Part shown: positions 11,271 to 23,100 of the stretch, piece by piece | Layout: each line of letters opens with the position of its first letter | Position numbering within the stretch: the first letter of the stretch is position 1 | Source of the DNA: Chionis minor | Taxonomy: Eukaryota; Chordata; Aves; Charadriiformes; Chionididae | DNA: 64,000 nucleotides | NCBI GenBank assembly: GCA_013398295.1 | Contig: VZSF01001145.1 | Location: forward strand, 1,764,081-1,828,080 | Direction: 5' to 3' | Made by a program: the position numbers and the translations under genes | Notes under the pieces: model-generated | The model's database searches: none | Seen by the model: only the letters and a program-made list of their open reading frames with translations | What the model was told of the DNA's origin: nothing

Positions 11271-14200
11271 AATGAAAGTAGGAGTGAATACATTGTAATG
11301 TATGTTCTTACTAATTCAGCAGAAACAGAAATCTGTTCTCAGACGAAACCTGTTCTGTTAAGCAACTCAGTAGGGAACAGGTCTGTATGAAGCCATCCTT
11401 TCTATCATGGAGGCATAAGACCTTAAGGATAGACAAGTCTTTAGTATCTCAGCTGTTTCTGCAAATGATGGCAAAGGTATGATCTCTTAATTTGTGTTTT
11501 AACTGAACATCTACTGAAATCAAAAGAACTGGAGTCACTGTATTTGACAGACACTGGATTTTTATATTAACTTTGGAGGATAGTCTTGATTCAAGTGCTA
11601 TTTGGTTACACCAGACATTTGACATATTGTGTGTTGTCGCTGATGTACACATTTACTATTAGAAATCTCCATATCTGACAGAGGGGTTTTGTGTACAAAT
11701 ATTAAAACTGGCATGTGTGTTTCTGTCAAATCAGCCATCCAGCTTGTTTTAAAACAACAATAAATTATTGTTAAAATCTCAGTGGAATAATGTACAGAAG
11801 AAATGACTGCATCACATTTATTGGACCACTGTATCTATGAGTTACTTTCTAAATTCTTACACTGAAGAATCCACTGTTCAAGCAACAGTGATGTGCAGAA
11901 TTGAAAGGACTCTACTCTTGTACAGAGAAGTTATTATGAATTCACAACTATTCTATAGCAGAAGCTGTTTGTTTGAGATGAAAAGACGGTATTACACTGT
12001 CATACTGAAAGATGTCTCCTTTCAGCTAGCCCTGTCAGAAAGATGTTTTGTCTGAAATGTATGAAAAATGGGATGTTTTTATAGCTTTCAAATGAAAATA
12101 TGTGTGTAATAATGGCAAGTGGTTTGAAACAATGAAACCAGTTCACCTTAAACACCTTTCTTCAGAGTAAGCAATTTATATGTTACCTGAGGGGAAGGGC
12201 ATCCACCCATATATTTCTCAGGAGTGTAGTGTCATTTGTATTGATATTTATGATTTCTATTGTTAAATAGAGGTATGAAACGTGAATGAAGACATGACGG
12301 TTGAACGGCTGTAGACAGCCACAGGTCTCCTAGGAAAACAAGCAGCACTGTCATATTCTTCTGTGCTGTTCTTTTAGTCCTTCTTCCAACAACTTCCTGG
12401 GTGAGGTTGAGCATGATCCTGCCAGGGTGGATTGGTTCCTGTGTTTTAATACCAGAGCCTTGAGGTTCATGTTCTTGGAATGTTTTTGCTAGGCTTGTCT
12501 TAGAGAAGACTGCATCACAATGTTTAGGGTTAAGCTGAATTTCAAGGACTAACCAGATTATAAACAAGATAGCAAATTATATCCATACTGTAATAGTTTT
12601 ACTCTCTGATATAAGAATACACATTTACAAACCTCAAGGATGTGTATGGATATGGTGTAGAAATACCCGCTGTTATGAACAAGCTACTTAAGGTACTTAA
12701 GAGAATCAGTCTAATGACAGAAGCCAAGAGCTCACAGAAAGCTGCATTAATCTGATGAGGAATTTGTGATAGAGACCCTCCCTCTCTTCAGAGGAAATCA
12801 AACCTGCAAATTGCATGTAGAGATATAGGAATCAGGAGATGTGGTACAATCCTTAATATTGTACAGGTTTTCTTTTGTAAGGCAGAGCCACATCCACAAA
12901 AAAATGGGGGTTGAAACACTGCTGGTTGCATAGCAGGCACTGTTCTATCACTTAGCTTGCAAAGTTTCTGGACACAGATAATATTTCTGAATGTATGAAC
13001 ACAGGAGCAAGTTACTGGGACTGAATTTGTGTCACAACAGCTACTTCAACAGAGCACTCTATGTGAACACCTTAATATTGCATGCTACATCGAGAAGCAT
13101 CTTGTGCACTGCATGTCTGTAGTCTACTTTCTTTCTTGTGGGCATTTATTCACAGCTGTGCTGGAAGTGGTCCTCTCTGTTTTGAAGAAAACAGTTGTCA
13201 CAATTAAAGATGGCTACAGAACTGTTGCTTAATTCACTACAGAATGGTAGGTATTTCCCTCCTTCCTTCTTTTTTTGTTTTTACAACTGTTCTTTGTGCA
13301 GGGGTATGAATTTCACTGGAGAAATACAGGAAGGCAGGGTATAGAGAGCAGGTTCCATGATGGCTTTCAGTTCTTGCTCCTCCTTTCTGCCTCTTCAATC
13401 CATCCTCATCCCTGGAAATGTGCCCTTGTCAAAGGGAACAGATATGGCAATATCTCATTATATATAATCTCTCTCTGATACCCAGCAACATTTCTGTCAT
13501 GCCCAGTCATGTTGGCAGTAAAAAAACATCAGGCAGTAGCATGTATTTAGCAAGTTAAACCAAAAAGGACACACTAAGAGCTCTGAGACATTTTGCTCAG
13601 CTGACACTTTACCAAAAGAATCCTTTAATCCACACTTGGAATGCAAAAACAAGCCAAAATAACAAATCTTTTAAGCTCATACCTCTTTCTCTTATAAAAA
13701 ATATCCTCTCTGTGCTTAAAATGTATCAAGACAATTGCAAAAAGAAATCCAAGCCCTTTTCCTTTGTGGTTGTGTCCTAACTGAAGTGCAGCATTATGGC
13801 ATAGCTCCCATGCCATCAATTGACCTCTATATGCTATGAGAACAGTAGTCAAAGCGTAATGGTGAAAAGATACATGGCAGCTCAGTTGTGTTCGAAACAT
13901 AGGAGGGATCAGAAGACAGAAGGGAGTCCTGTTACAGAAGCTTGTTTTCTATGTGAAACACTTTCGGTTTGTTAAAATGCAAGTTGCAATATCAATAGTG
14001 CTAGGGAAATGGAAATACAATATTACATCTGTTGTCTTAATTATGAAAAAGAAACACACTAGAATGTTGGCTTAGCATGAAAACATATACCTGTGTGAGA
14101 ACTTTCACTGCAAGATGTATATTATGTTGGTATTTTCCATTTTTAATCATCTGGGGCTTGATTTTTGGCAGGTCTGTTGTACCTACTAGTTATTTTAAAT

Positions 14201-14416
14201 TATGCTATCTGTGCTTCCCTCCTGTAGCTGGTCTGACAATCTGCTGGATGTGCCCGTCTGTCTTCGTTTATTTCTAAGCTGTGAGTGCCAAGAGTGCTTT
14301 AAGTCTTCCATCCCCATGTACGTAGCCTGGTTTTATCCTGATTCCCTGTCAGCAATGAAACCCATCCAGTGGAAAGGCAGTAGATAGTGAAGAACTATAA
14401 CATCTGTCCAGCTAAA
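11271..14416. other. Unique AT-rich sequence, no gene seen
   Basis: No repeat family, RNA gene or coding exon is recognisable. The longest open frame (12232-12567, minus, 111 codons) shows no known motif or domain and is within the range of chance frames for this base composition. Confidence 0.5.
14411..14416. repeat. Probable target-site duplication, left copy (GCTAAA)
   Basis: GCTAAA abuts the TG at 14417; GCTAGA follows the closing ACA at 15344-15349. Five of six bases match, and both copies sit exactly against TG...CA ends. Confidence 0.6.
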
Positions 14417-15343
14417 TGTCTCACCTGGACAATCAAGAAACAGGACCTTGGGTCTATACCTTCCCTGCAGCTACACAAACTCTCTATTTGGTAATATTGC
14501 AGGCAAAGCAGTCTCATCTTGGGGAAATTTACTTAATTTAATTTATTTCCTATTAAACTTTTAGTTAGTGATTTAATTATTGACAAAAAGAAGACAACAT
14601 AAACTATTAAACAAACACATGGGGAGACACATCTCCCCTTACTCCAGGCTAAATTCCAACTCAGTACCTCACCTGTCTGCTTCTTAGTCTCAACTGCTTG
14701 TTTTCACTCCAGGTTATACTCAGTCCTCCCCAATGCCTTTGGTTAGGCAATGTACAACAGAGGCTGGGGTTGTGTGCGTAATGGTTTCTGTCTGCCACTC
14801 CTTGCTTCTTACTTGTTTTGCTTTGCCCAGGTTGCCAATGGGCTGCAGTCTCTTTAGGGGTGTCTACGTTCTTGCATGTGTTGCCTCAAGTTCACAGTCT
14901 ATTCAGGGGTGTCTGCTCTGGTGCGTGTCATCCATGGTGCACAGTCTCTTTATAGGTGTAATTGCCCCAGCATAAGTCTCCCATGGGCTGCATTCATCCT
15001 CAGAGACCTTTCTGCCCTGGCAAGAAGCACTTCTTTCCAAAAGAACTTTCCAGCCGTGCCCCTAACAATTTCTCCTTCCATGTGTCCCCTCCATCCCACC
15101 CATCTGGCTCCTCCATTTCTCCTTCTCTAAGCAGTCACATCATTTTCTAAAATATGTTTGAACAGAGATGCCACATGCTCTTCTGGCTGTCTGAGGTTTT
15201 GGTGTGCAGTGGGCTGTTTACATTGGTTTCAGAGCTGTCTGGAAGTGGCTATGAGGGGCTCAGAGCAGTTCATGGCCTCTTCCCGCACAGATAACCTCTG
15301 CAGACCCCTGCTACTGAAATCCTGCAGTTTTTGTTCAAATACA
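14417..15343 (-). mobile_element. Diverged solo LTR of the 'TGTTGGGTTTGC' avian ERV family, minus strand
   Basis: Read on the minus strand the element begins TGTATTTGAAC at 15343 and continues with 'GATTTCAGTAGCAGGGG' and 'GAAGAGGCCATGAACTG', matching the start of the LTR at 19171 and 35784 in diverged form. A TATA-like CATATTTTAG lies at 15147-15156 (complement). A polyadenylation signal is present (complement of TTTATT, 14542-14547), followed by TTTCCCCAAGATGAGACTG, equivalent to the segment after AATAAA in the 19171 copy. It ends GAGACA at 14417. A six-base duplication with one mismatch flanks it. No internal retroviral sequence remains, and divergence makes it the oldest of the three family copies. 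Confidence 0.75.
14833..15028 (-). repeat. Tandem array, about 4 x 49 bp, inside the LTR
   Basis: Four degenerate units start near 14833, 14883, 14932 and 14981. Each carries a version of 'CCATGGGCTGCAGTCTCTTTA' shortened or altered, followed by GGTGT(C/A) and a pyrimidine-rich half. The array sits downstream of the TATA-like site, where the related LTR at 19171 also has a tandem array, so it appears to be a family character. Confidence 0.7.
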
Positions 15344-16833
15344 GCTAGACACAGGAGAAAAGGTTCCGGACTACAGCATTCCAGCTTACTACCCCAAATT
15401 ATCTGTGATTAATTCCTACAGAAACATGAGGAGAAAAAGAAAAATTACTAAACGTGTCTTTATTGCTCTCATATTAGCAACTGCTTCACATGCTATGAAA
15501 CAACAGCATATGAGTGCAAAAAACCCCAAAGTCAATGTCACAGATGATGACTATACACCTTGTGAAAGAATGGTACAGATAATTACAAAGGCTTTAAAGC
15601 TGTCCTTTCTAACTTACTTAGTTCCCAGAGCCTTTATAAATGAAATAATTTGGTTTTGTCATTTAAAAGGACCCACCTCTGGGGCCCAAAACAAAACATA
15701 CATTGTGTTACATCTCAATAAAATGTCTCTTTCTAGTGGCCATTAGTAACCCAAAGGCCATTAAGTACCTCAGATCATCCATATAAATCTTCACTTTTAT
15801 GAGAATTGAAACTGCCGGATCGGTTAAGTTGTCACAATGGAGAGCACAGAGACTTGTCAGATGGAAAGTGATATTTTGCAAACTGTTTTGCTTTATTTAA
15901 GCTGAATGCCACTGTAAACTTGGAAAGAGCTACAAGGAGACTTAATTTCAAAACGTAAAGGTCACTGAAGGCCTAACAAATGGGAAGCCTTTGGCGAAAA
16001 CGTACTTGCTGACTTGAGCACTACCTCTGAAAATGAAAACAAGCCAATATATGTTCTAATCAATTTGAAAGACTCTAGGTATATTTCCCTTACTAAAGTG
16101 GCTAAGCAGACACAATTTTAGTACTGCTTCAGCCAGCCAAGTCTATTTTCTCTCGTTTGATGTGTGGTGTTAATAGTAAATAGTGATAGCAAATGCTGAT
16201 ACTATTGAGCTGCTGATTAACAGAGCTGGGCTCTTCAGCTCATGCAGCAATAGCTCAAATGTTGATATTCATTCACACCGTTGCATGGAATCTACACTGG
16301 GAAATTACTCTTTTCTCTAACAGATGTAACAAATTAAAGACAGTATAGCAATTCTCAAGGTACTGATGGACACAAGCTCCAAAACTGGAGTTCAAATCTG
16401 TCATCTAACCTTAATGCGTTTTATTTTATGAAAAAAGCATGGTATTAGAGCACAAACAGATACCAGTGAGAAGAATCAAAAGTGAAAATAAGTCACATCT
16501 TTTCATGAGTGGAAGTCAGAAAACAGGTCTGACCACCAACAAGCAATGGAGATGTACATTCATATATATATATATATGTATGCATGTAAATATGTATATG
16601 GTGTTATGCACTCATATGTGCACATACAGGTTATAAAATACGTTTAGATACTTACACAGATTAAGATAATTTTTTCTTAGTAGTGTCTGATATACATTAG
16701 GAAAATTTTGGATTGATAATAAGATAAGGAAACGTGGTTCCTTGATGAGACTATTTTCTGGCCCCACAGTTTCATTCCTGGAGCTATATCTAGCCTGAGA
16801 GTCCCTCAGAAGAGTCCCCCAGACTTACTTTGA
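15344..16833. other. Unique sequence, conserved-looking block near 15790-16320
   Basis: No gene is recognised. A 113-codon frame at 15405-15746 has no known motif. The stretches about 15790-16060 and 16190-16320 are less AT-skewed and carry CpGs (GCCGGATCGG near 15814, TTGGCGAAAACGTAC near 15991). They could be conserved noncoding sequence; this is inference only. A short (AT)n run lies at 16562-16577. Confidence 0.4.
16562..16577. repeat. (AT)n microsatellite
   Basis: Eight AT dinucleotides are followed by a decaying GTATGCATG-type purine-pyrimidine alternation to about 16602. Confidence 0.9.
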
Positions 16834-16859
16834 AAACTAGTATCTGAAACTAGTATCTG
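16834..16859. repeat. 13-bp perfect tandem duplication
   Basis: AAACTAGTATCTG occurs twice back to back (16834-16846 and 16847-16859) without a mismatch. Confidence 0.95.
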
Positions 16860-16918
16860 TAAGGTAGGTGGAATTTCTTTCTGTTGTGTTAAAAAGGAAT
16901 GTAGTTTCAATATTTGTC

Positions 16919-17651
16919 TGTCAGACTCCCAGGACTTTCACTGATTTCTCAAACAAAGTCCCAGCAAAGGACTTTTACTGAGTCAGATTCACTAAAATTG
17001 TAATTAGTTATTTATTGAGAGTGACAGAACAGATTCAAAATTACCATTGATAAATTTACTGGTTACAATGGCGCTACTAATTAAGGTTTATATTGCTAGC
17101 AAAAAAATTAATAATATAACAACCTGGGAGTAACATTCACCAGAGGGTGAAAGGCACAGCACTGACCCAAGAAGGCATCCCTGCGTGGGGTGGAGGAAGG
17201 GAATACAGCCCATTGACTGGTCCGTCAGGCATTGAGATTCTTCTCTCCCAATTTACCAGTCATTTTCTCCATCTTTTTATTCTCAAAATTATGAGGTTCC
17301 TCTCCTCTAGGTATGGGGTATATACAGTATGATTTGGGTGGAGAGACGAGTGCTATAGTCATATATGTTTAGCATGATCTCTGTAATCTTTACCAGCATA
17401 CACAGTGGTGTCAACTTTAATATGCATTTTGCACGTAATGAGGCAGAGGTCAGTCACCGGGCACACTAGTCTTCTGAAGAAAAAAGAACTACACAAGTTC
17501 CTGTTATCTTGTCTTCACTGACAGAAAGCAGGGCTGTCCTGCCTACACAGGGCCCCCTCCTTAACTGCAACCAGTGCTGGCCAGGCGAGTCTCCATTCCT
17601 CCAGCCAGCCCAAGAGACAGCAAAGCCAGTCTTAATTGTTCTTTGAGCACA
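16919..17651 (-). mobile_element. Probable LTR of a second ERV family, minus strand
   Basis: On the minus strand the region has the order of signals expected of an LTR. There is a TATATA box (complement of 17319-17324), a polyadenylation signal AATAAA (complement of 17011-17016) about 300 bp downstream, and a terminus reading GGGAGTCTGACA at 16919. The segment around 17010-17080 (antisense 'GAACAGATTCAAAATTACC', 'ACTGGTTACAATGGCGC') resembles avian ERV LTR sequence I have seen in bird genomes, but I cannot name the family. The 5' end at 17651 (TGTGCTC on the minus strand) is a guess; no target duplication could be fixed. It could instead be part of a longer degraded provirus. Confidence 0.45.
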
Positions 17652-18710
17652 GAGACTTTACCTTTACCTCATTATCCAGATTCCACACTTTCCCACTAGA
17701 CCGGCCATCTGTTCGTGATCTTCAGTGTAAGATATATATTTGTATTACTAACATTTATTTCCTTTTATCTTTAATAGATAGGTATTCATTGTGTATTTAT
17801 TTCATATATGATTTCTGTGTTATTTCCACTGTACTGTTACTCATGTACCTATCACATTTTGTGGTTATTGTTATAGGTAAAGGGTTTTTTGTTTTATAGC
17901 CACAACTAAGGTTGTGGCCTCATTTTTCAGAGATGTCAACCAGCAGCTGATTTTCACTTATTAGCTTTGGAATAATGTCATTTTTCAATTTCTAACTTTC
18001 ACCACGTGTGCAACCAATGTATACAGCTTCTATCATGTTGTTTTCTCAGATTTACGTCTGCCAGCAAATACCTTAGAACCTGCTGGATCATCTCTGAATC
18101 TGTCACACTGTTCTTCACAGTGTCCCAGTTGTCCATTTTCATGCTATCACAAAAAGGAAACATGATTGACACGTTATTTGGGATTTTGAGGGTGCAGTGA
18201 GGAGGTGTACTATGACAAAACAGTGTACAAATGGGCCACACATTCTGCTGGAATGGCTCGCTTTTGTACTATCTGCACAGTTGCATTTATGTTTTAATTT
18301 CATTGTTGTTGTTTTGTTGTCTAACCCAGAGACATTGAACTTACTATTATGAAAAATTAATGTCAAAAGAGTAAAGACAGGTTTAATGGTTATATTTTAA
18401 CTAAATGCATTTGCAGTTATCCATAGATCCTGAGATCAAAAAGTATTGCGAATATATAATGCAGCACCAACTAGAAAAATGAGCCTGTTGTTATTTTTTA
18501 GCAAGAAGTGTTTTTCCCTATTATATGCCTGGTAGGTAATTATAGACATAGCATTGATACTACAATTACACACTGCCAACGCAGACATGCTGTACTGGCT
18601 TATGGTCATATAAAATGCTGGAACAGGGCTGGTTCAGTTACAGGCTGTAACGAGACTGTTGAAACAGAAAGCATTCATATGAAGAAAGTGGCTTCACCTC
18701 AAACATCAGC
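17652..18710. other. Unique AT-rich sequence, no gene seen
   Basis: I see no recognisable repeat, RNA gene or exon. Open frames are under 90 codons and overlap each other on both strands without motif support. Confidence 0.5.
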
Positions 18711-19150
18711 CAGAGAAGGCCAACAAAGCTGGTGAAGGGTCTAGAGAACAAGTCTTATGAGGAGCGGCTGAGGGAACTGGCGTTGTTTAGCCTGGAGAAA
18801 AGGAGGCTGAGGGGAGGCCTTATTGCTCTCTACAGCTACTGGAAAGGAGATTGTAGAGGGGTCAGGGTCAATCTCTTTTCCCGAGTAACAAGTGATGGGA
18901 CAAAAGGAAATGACCTCAAGTTGCTCCAGAGGAGGTTTAGATTGAATATCAGGAAAATTTCTTCACAGGAAGGGCTATCAAGCATTGGAACAGGCTGCCC
19001 AGGGAAGTGGTGAAATCGCCATATTTAAAAGATGTGTGGACGTGGTGCTGAGGGACCAGGTGGTGGTTTTGGCAGTGTTAGGTTTATGGTTGCACTCGAT
19101 GATTTTAAAGGTCTCTTCCAACCTAGGTGATTCTATGATTCTATCATTCT
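18711..19150 (+). mobile_element. CR1 LINE 3' end, 5'-truncated
   Basis: A 440-bp CR1 fragment opens within the last part of ORF2 ([19 protein letters not shown]-like, from about 18711). It continues through the 'Trp-Asn-Arg-Leu-Pro'-equivalent segment (about 18984-19005) and the 3' untranslated region, and closes with the family tail (GATTCTATGATTCTATCATTCT, trimmed). It shares long identical stretches with the copy at 47.5 kb (for example AGCTGGTGAAGGGTCTAGAG), so both belong to one subfamily. Frameshifts prevent coding. Confidence 0.95.
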
Positions 19151-19164
19151 TGCTTTTAAACAAA

Positions 19165-19170
19165 TTGCGT
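19165..19170. repeat. Possible target-site duplication, left copy (TTGCGT)
   Basis: TTGCGT abuts the TG at 19171; TTGCTT at 20252-20257 follows a CA end. Five of six bases match. The right end of the LTR is less certain, so this pairing is tentative. Confidence 0.45.
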
Positions 19171-19629
19171 TGTTTCTGCGTGTCCAGGTTTTGGAGGGGC
19201 TATAGGAGTGACTTATGTGAGAATTTGGTAGAAGCTTCCCCCATGTCCAATGGAGCCAATGCCAGCTAGCTCCAAGACAAACCCACCACTGGCCAAGGCC
19301 AAGCCCATCAGCAATGTGGCAGCGCCTCTGTGATAAGCTATTTAAGAGGGGGGAAAATAAACCTGCAGATTTTTTTTGCAGAACTGTAGCCAAAGAGAAG
19401 AGTGAGAATATGTGACAGCAGCAGCTCTGCAGACACCGAGGCCAGTGAAGAAGGAGTGGGCACAGGTGCTCCAGGCTCCACAGCAGAGATTCCCCAGCAG
19501 CCCATGTTGAAGACTGTGGTGAGGCAGGCTGTCCCCCTGTAGCCCATAGAGGTCCACAGTGGAGCAGATATCTACCTGCAGCCTGTGGAGGACCCCACAC
19601 CGGAGCAAGTGGATGCCCAAAGGAGGCTG

Positions 19630-19900
19630 TGACCCCATGGGAAGCCTGCGCTAGAGCAGGCAGGACTTGTGGATCCATGGAGAGAAGAGCCCATGCTGGA
19701 GTAGGTTTGTTGGGAGGACTTGTGACCCCGCAGGGGGCACACACTGGAGTGGTCTTTTCCTGCAGGATTGTATCCCATGGAAGGTATCCACACTGGAGCA
19801 GTTTGTGAAGAACTGTAGCTCATGGGAAAGACCCACGTTGGAGAAGTTCATGGAGTATTGTCTCCTGTGGGAGGGTCCCCACCCTGGAGCAATGGAAGAG
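19630..19900 (+). repeat. Degenerate tandem array, about 6 units of 40-53 bp, inside the LTR
   Basis: Units recur with the pattern 'CATGG(G)AAG...CC(A/C)(C/T)RCTGGAGCAG', with starts near 19636, 19676, 19729, 19775, 19821 and 19866. The array is in the transcribed part of the LTR between the TATA-like site and the polyadenylation signal. Confidence 0.75.
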
Positions 19901-20112
19901 TATGAGGAATTCTCTGCCTGAGGAAGGAACGCCAGAGAACAAGTGTGACAAACTGACTGCAAACCTCATTCCTCATCCAACTGCACCTCTCAGGGGGAGG
20001 AGGTATAGAAATCAGGAGTGAAGTTGAGCCTGGGAAGAAGGGAGGGCTGGGGGGAATGTGTTTTAAGTTTTGTTTTTTATTTCTCATTACTCTACTCTGA
20101 CCTCTAATTTGC

Positions 20113-20118
20113 AATAAA
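20113..20118 (+). promoter_or_regulatory. LTR polyadenylation signal AATAAA
   Basis: A canonical AATAAA lies in the 3' part of the 19171 LTR; the equivalent signal is present in inverted orientation in the 14417 LTR (14542-14547). Confidence 0.7.
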
Positions 20119-23100
20119 TTAATTTCCCCAAGTTGAGTCTGTTTTGACTGTGACAGCAATTGCTGAGTGATCTCTCCCTGTCCTTATCTCAACCTGCAAA
20201 GTTTTCTTTATATTTTCTCTCCCCCTGTCCTACTGAGGAGGGGAGAGACCATTGCTTTTATATCTGTTGAAGCTTAATTGAAACACTGAAGTTAAGGTTA
20301 AAGTACAGCTTTTATGAAACAAGGCAATAAAATTTGTAGGAAATTTTAACCTGGAATACTATTTTAAATAAACGTTTCAAGGGATTGTCCTGCCAAGCTT
20401 TTGTGACCTGCATGCCTAAATTAAGGTATAAATTAATAGACATGAGCTAACCTAACTACAATATGTGTTGTATTCCCAGAGGTGATTTTCCTTCCTATGG
20501 CATGCCATTCTGTGGGTGGAAATAATGCAGAATGAATTAGTGACTTGCTGTATGAACAGCGTTACTGACTGTGAAATTCAGAGATATACTTACTTTGTAA
20601 AGAGCCTCATAGATTTTTTTCTGGTTTAATTTTAGTTTAATACATTTGTAGTATTGCAAACATGCATATCTGCTTGTCCTTAATGAGCAAATCTAAATCC
20701 TGCTGTACTTACTGTGGACACATAATGACCTTCATTGACGACAGATTCTGTGTGCAACACTACATATCATTTATGAATATAAAAAAGTCAGGAAGCAACC
20801 TGAGAGTAAATCATATATCAAGTCTAAGTCTAAGGCAAAAAAGTGCTCTATCCATCTCATAAACCATCTTTCCTGTAAAAGAACTCTGTAATCAAACTTT
20901 AGATTTGTAGACCTAGTTCAACCAACTTTAGCAATGTTAATTTGTGTACATTTTTCAAAGTGACCATCCCTTACAATCAGTGCAAGTTACAGATATTTCT
21001 TGTTAGCTGTGATTGAAAAAATTATATTTCTATACTAAGGGAAAAGCTGGAAGTTCCCATTACAGGTTTGTGGGTTTTTTTCCTGAATTGAAAAAAGAGG
21101 TAAAAATATCAGTTTCATAAATTTTAGTCTCTCAGCTGATTCCTGGCTACAAGTCAGACTTTGTTTCCCATCATACATTTCAGATATTTGCTCAGTAGCT
21201 GATGATCATGGCCAGAGACTCCTACAAGGGACAGAAACAGCTAAACTATGAAAAGAGACATCATTGTACATCATGGGGAATGGCATCTGGTCAAATAATT
21301 TTGTATGAAAAGTAGCAGTGAAATGTTGTTCCACTCTAAAATTTTTGACCACCCTGAACTGGGAAGAATGTTTCTTTTTCTTGGTTTGATTTCTGTTTCT
21401 AATTAATTCCAGAAAAATTAAACCTTTTTTTTGTATCATAACACTGCAGAGTAATTTTGTAGAGCAGTCAATTTTTTGTGTGACTATTAAGTGTTATAGT
21501 TGTTCTGTCTCAGAAAATTGAAGTTTAGAGAAGGAAATTCTATCTGTAAGAACAGAAAAACCCCTAACATACTGTATCCTCAAGCTGTCGAGGCACACTT
21601 TACAAACATTGCTTGTAATAGAGCATTGCATCTTGGTATTGCACATAGTTCAATTCTTACACTAGCCTCAGTGTTTATCTGGAGAGTCTATCTGAAGGGG
21701 AACTGTTGGATTTTGACCATTTGCTTCTATGAGGAGTTAGGAAAACTGATCCCGTAAGAAGTGTCCATTGAGTATCCTTTAAAGTTCTGAGCAAAGATTA
21801 CTGCTGGTCACTCCTTACCTAGTTTGAGCTTTTCAAAGCTGCAGTGACAGATTTTGACAAATTTGGAACAGCAGAGGATATCTTGGCGACCCTCCAGTTG
21901 TCACTCAGGAGCGCATGAGACCCCCATATTACTCGTGTCGTATGTTTCAGCTTTGTGCAGATGTCTTGTAATACCCTAGGCATTAGAGGTCATAAGGTGC
22001 CAAAGTGTGTGAAGCTGAATCCAGCCTCAGTGTACCGTGGAATAAATTTCCTCTCAAGACACTTCTCTCTTCATCGACAACAGAAGTGTTAGAAGTTTCC
22101 TAAATGCAGTTGCCTGATTATTTCAGTCACAGTTTTACTGTGGTGAATCTCAATATGTTGGTACTTTTCAAGCCGACAACAGGCTTGTATAAGCACTGCA
22201 GGCTTATATAATGCAATAGAGAAATACAGTGAAGAGTTTACAGTCTGTGTAAAGGAGGAGATGCAGCTTGAGGATACAGCAAAGTATCAGTAGGGGGTAG
22301 AAGACAGCGGACAGTTATGCTTTATGTTGTAAACAGTGAGCACAGCACATGCATCCAGTGTGTGTTACGCTGTGCTTTTATTGTCCTTGGATAACACAGT
22401 TTTGTGAGTCAAGGCAAGCCTTGGCTTTTGGTTGTGACCTCTTGCATGTGCATCTAAGGGCAGAGCCTGGCCCTATTTCTCTTCATGGCTTTATTGTCCT
22501 GCCATTCTGGAGATTTAAAAAGTAGCTTCTTTAAAATCCAAAGGAGAACGATGTATATCTTTTCATAGAAAACACCAATCACAAAAGGGTGCACCTTCAT
22601 TTTTGTATCTTAAACCTCTGTTGTGGATTTTGGCAATGTATTTTTCAAGAGTATCAATTTTTTTTTTCTTGTTAGTTTTTCTTTCCCCTTTGGGAAGGTA
22701 GGTTTTACTGTTACAACTGTCAAAGCCTGTTCTTTTTGCCAAAATACTTGTGGAGAAGGAAAAAGAAAAAGTGGTACGCAGACATTAAGGGAGGTAGAGA
22801 ACAACTGAGATGCTGCTGTTGTGAGGAAAATATTTTACTTTCATCTCCTGGCCCTCCCTATTGTTGAATGTTGCAGAACTGTTGTTAGGCTTTTTCTGTA
22901 AGTGGAGTGTTATAAACTGGTACAGAAGAGCAGGCATGGGAAAATTGTTAGTCCTTCCCTGCCCTACCCAATCTCTTCCTGGCCCTGAAGGTAAACTGGT
23001 GTACTTCGTGGTGACTTTTTACTCCTTCTCAGTGTTCAATACAGAAAAAAATGTCTTTAAAAAAAGCAACACTTCCGTGTAATAAGACAGCCTGATCCAA

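Larger units (their letters stand above)
19171..20251 (+). mobile_element. Solo LTR of the 'TGTTGGGTTTGC' avian ERV family
   Basis: About 1.08 kb. It starts TGTTTCTGCGTGTCCAGG, a variant of the TGTTGGGTTTGCCTGG start seen at 35784. The promoter-like TATTTAA is at 19339-19345 in a block (GATAAGCTATTTAAGAGG) shared with the 35784 copy. A degenerate tandem array fills 19630-19900. The polyadenylation signal AATAAA is at 20113-20118, followed by TTAATTTCCCCAAGTTGAG and a pyrimidine-rich end (CTCTCCCCCTGTCC). It inserted only 20 bp past the tail of a CR1. Overlapping open frames on both strands here (up to 203 codons, 19133-19744 minus) arise from the GC-richer tandem units and are not genes. The 3' boundary may be a truncation rather than the true LTR end. 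Confidence 0.8.

Noticed and set aside
19133..20159. Multiple overlapping long frames on both strands (up to 203 codons)
   Set aside because: All fall in the GC-richer tandem array of an LTR and in the CR1 junction. Periodic sequence without stops produces shadow frames in several phases at once.
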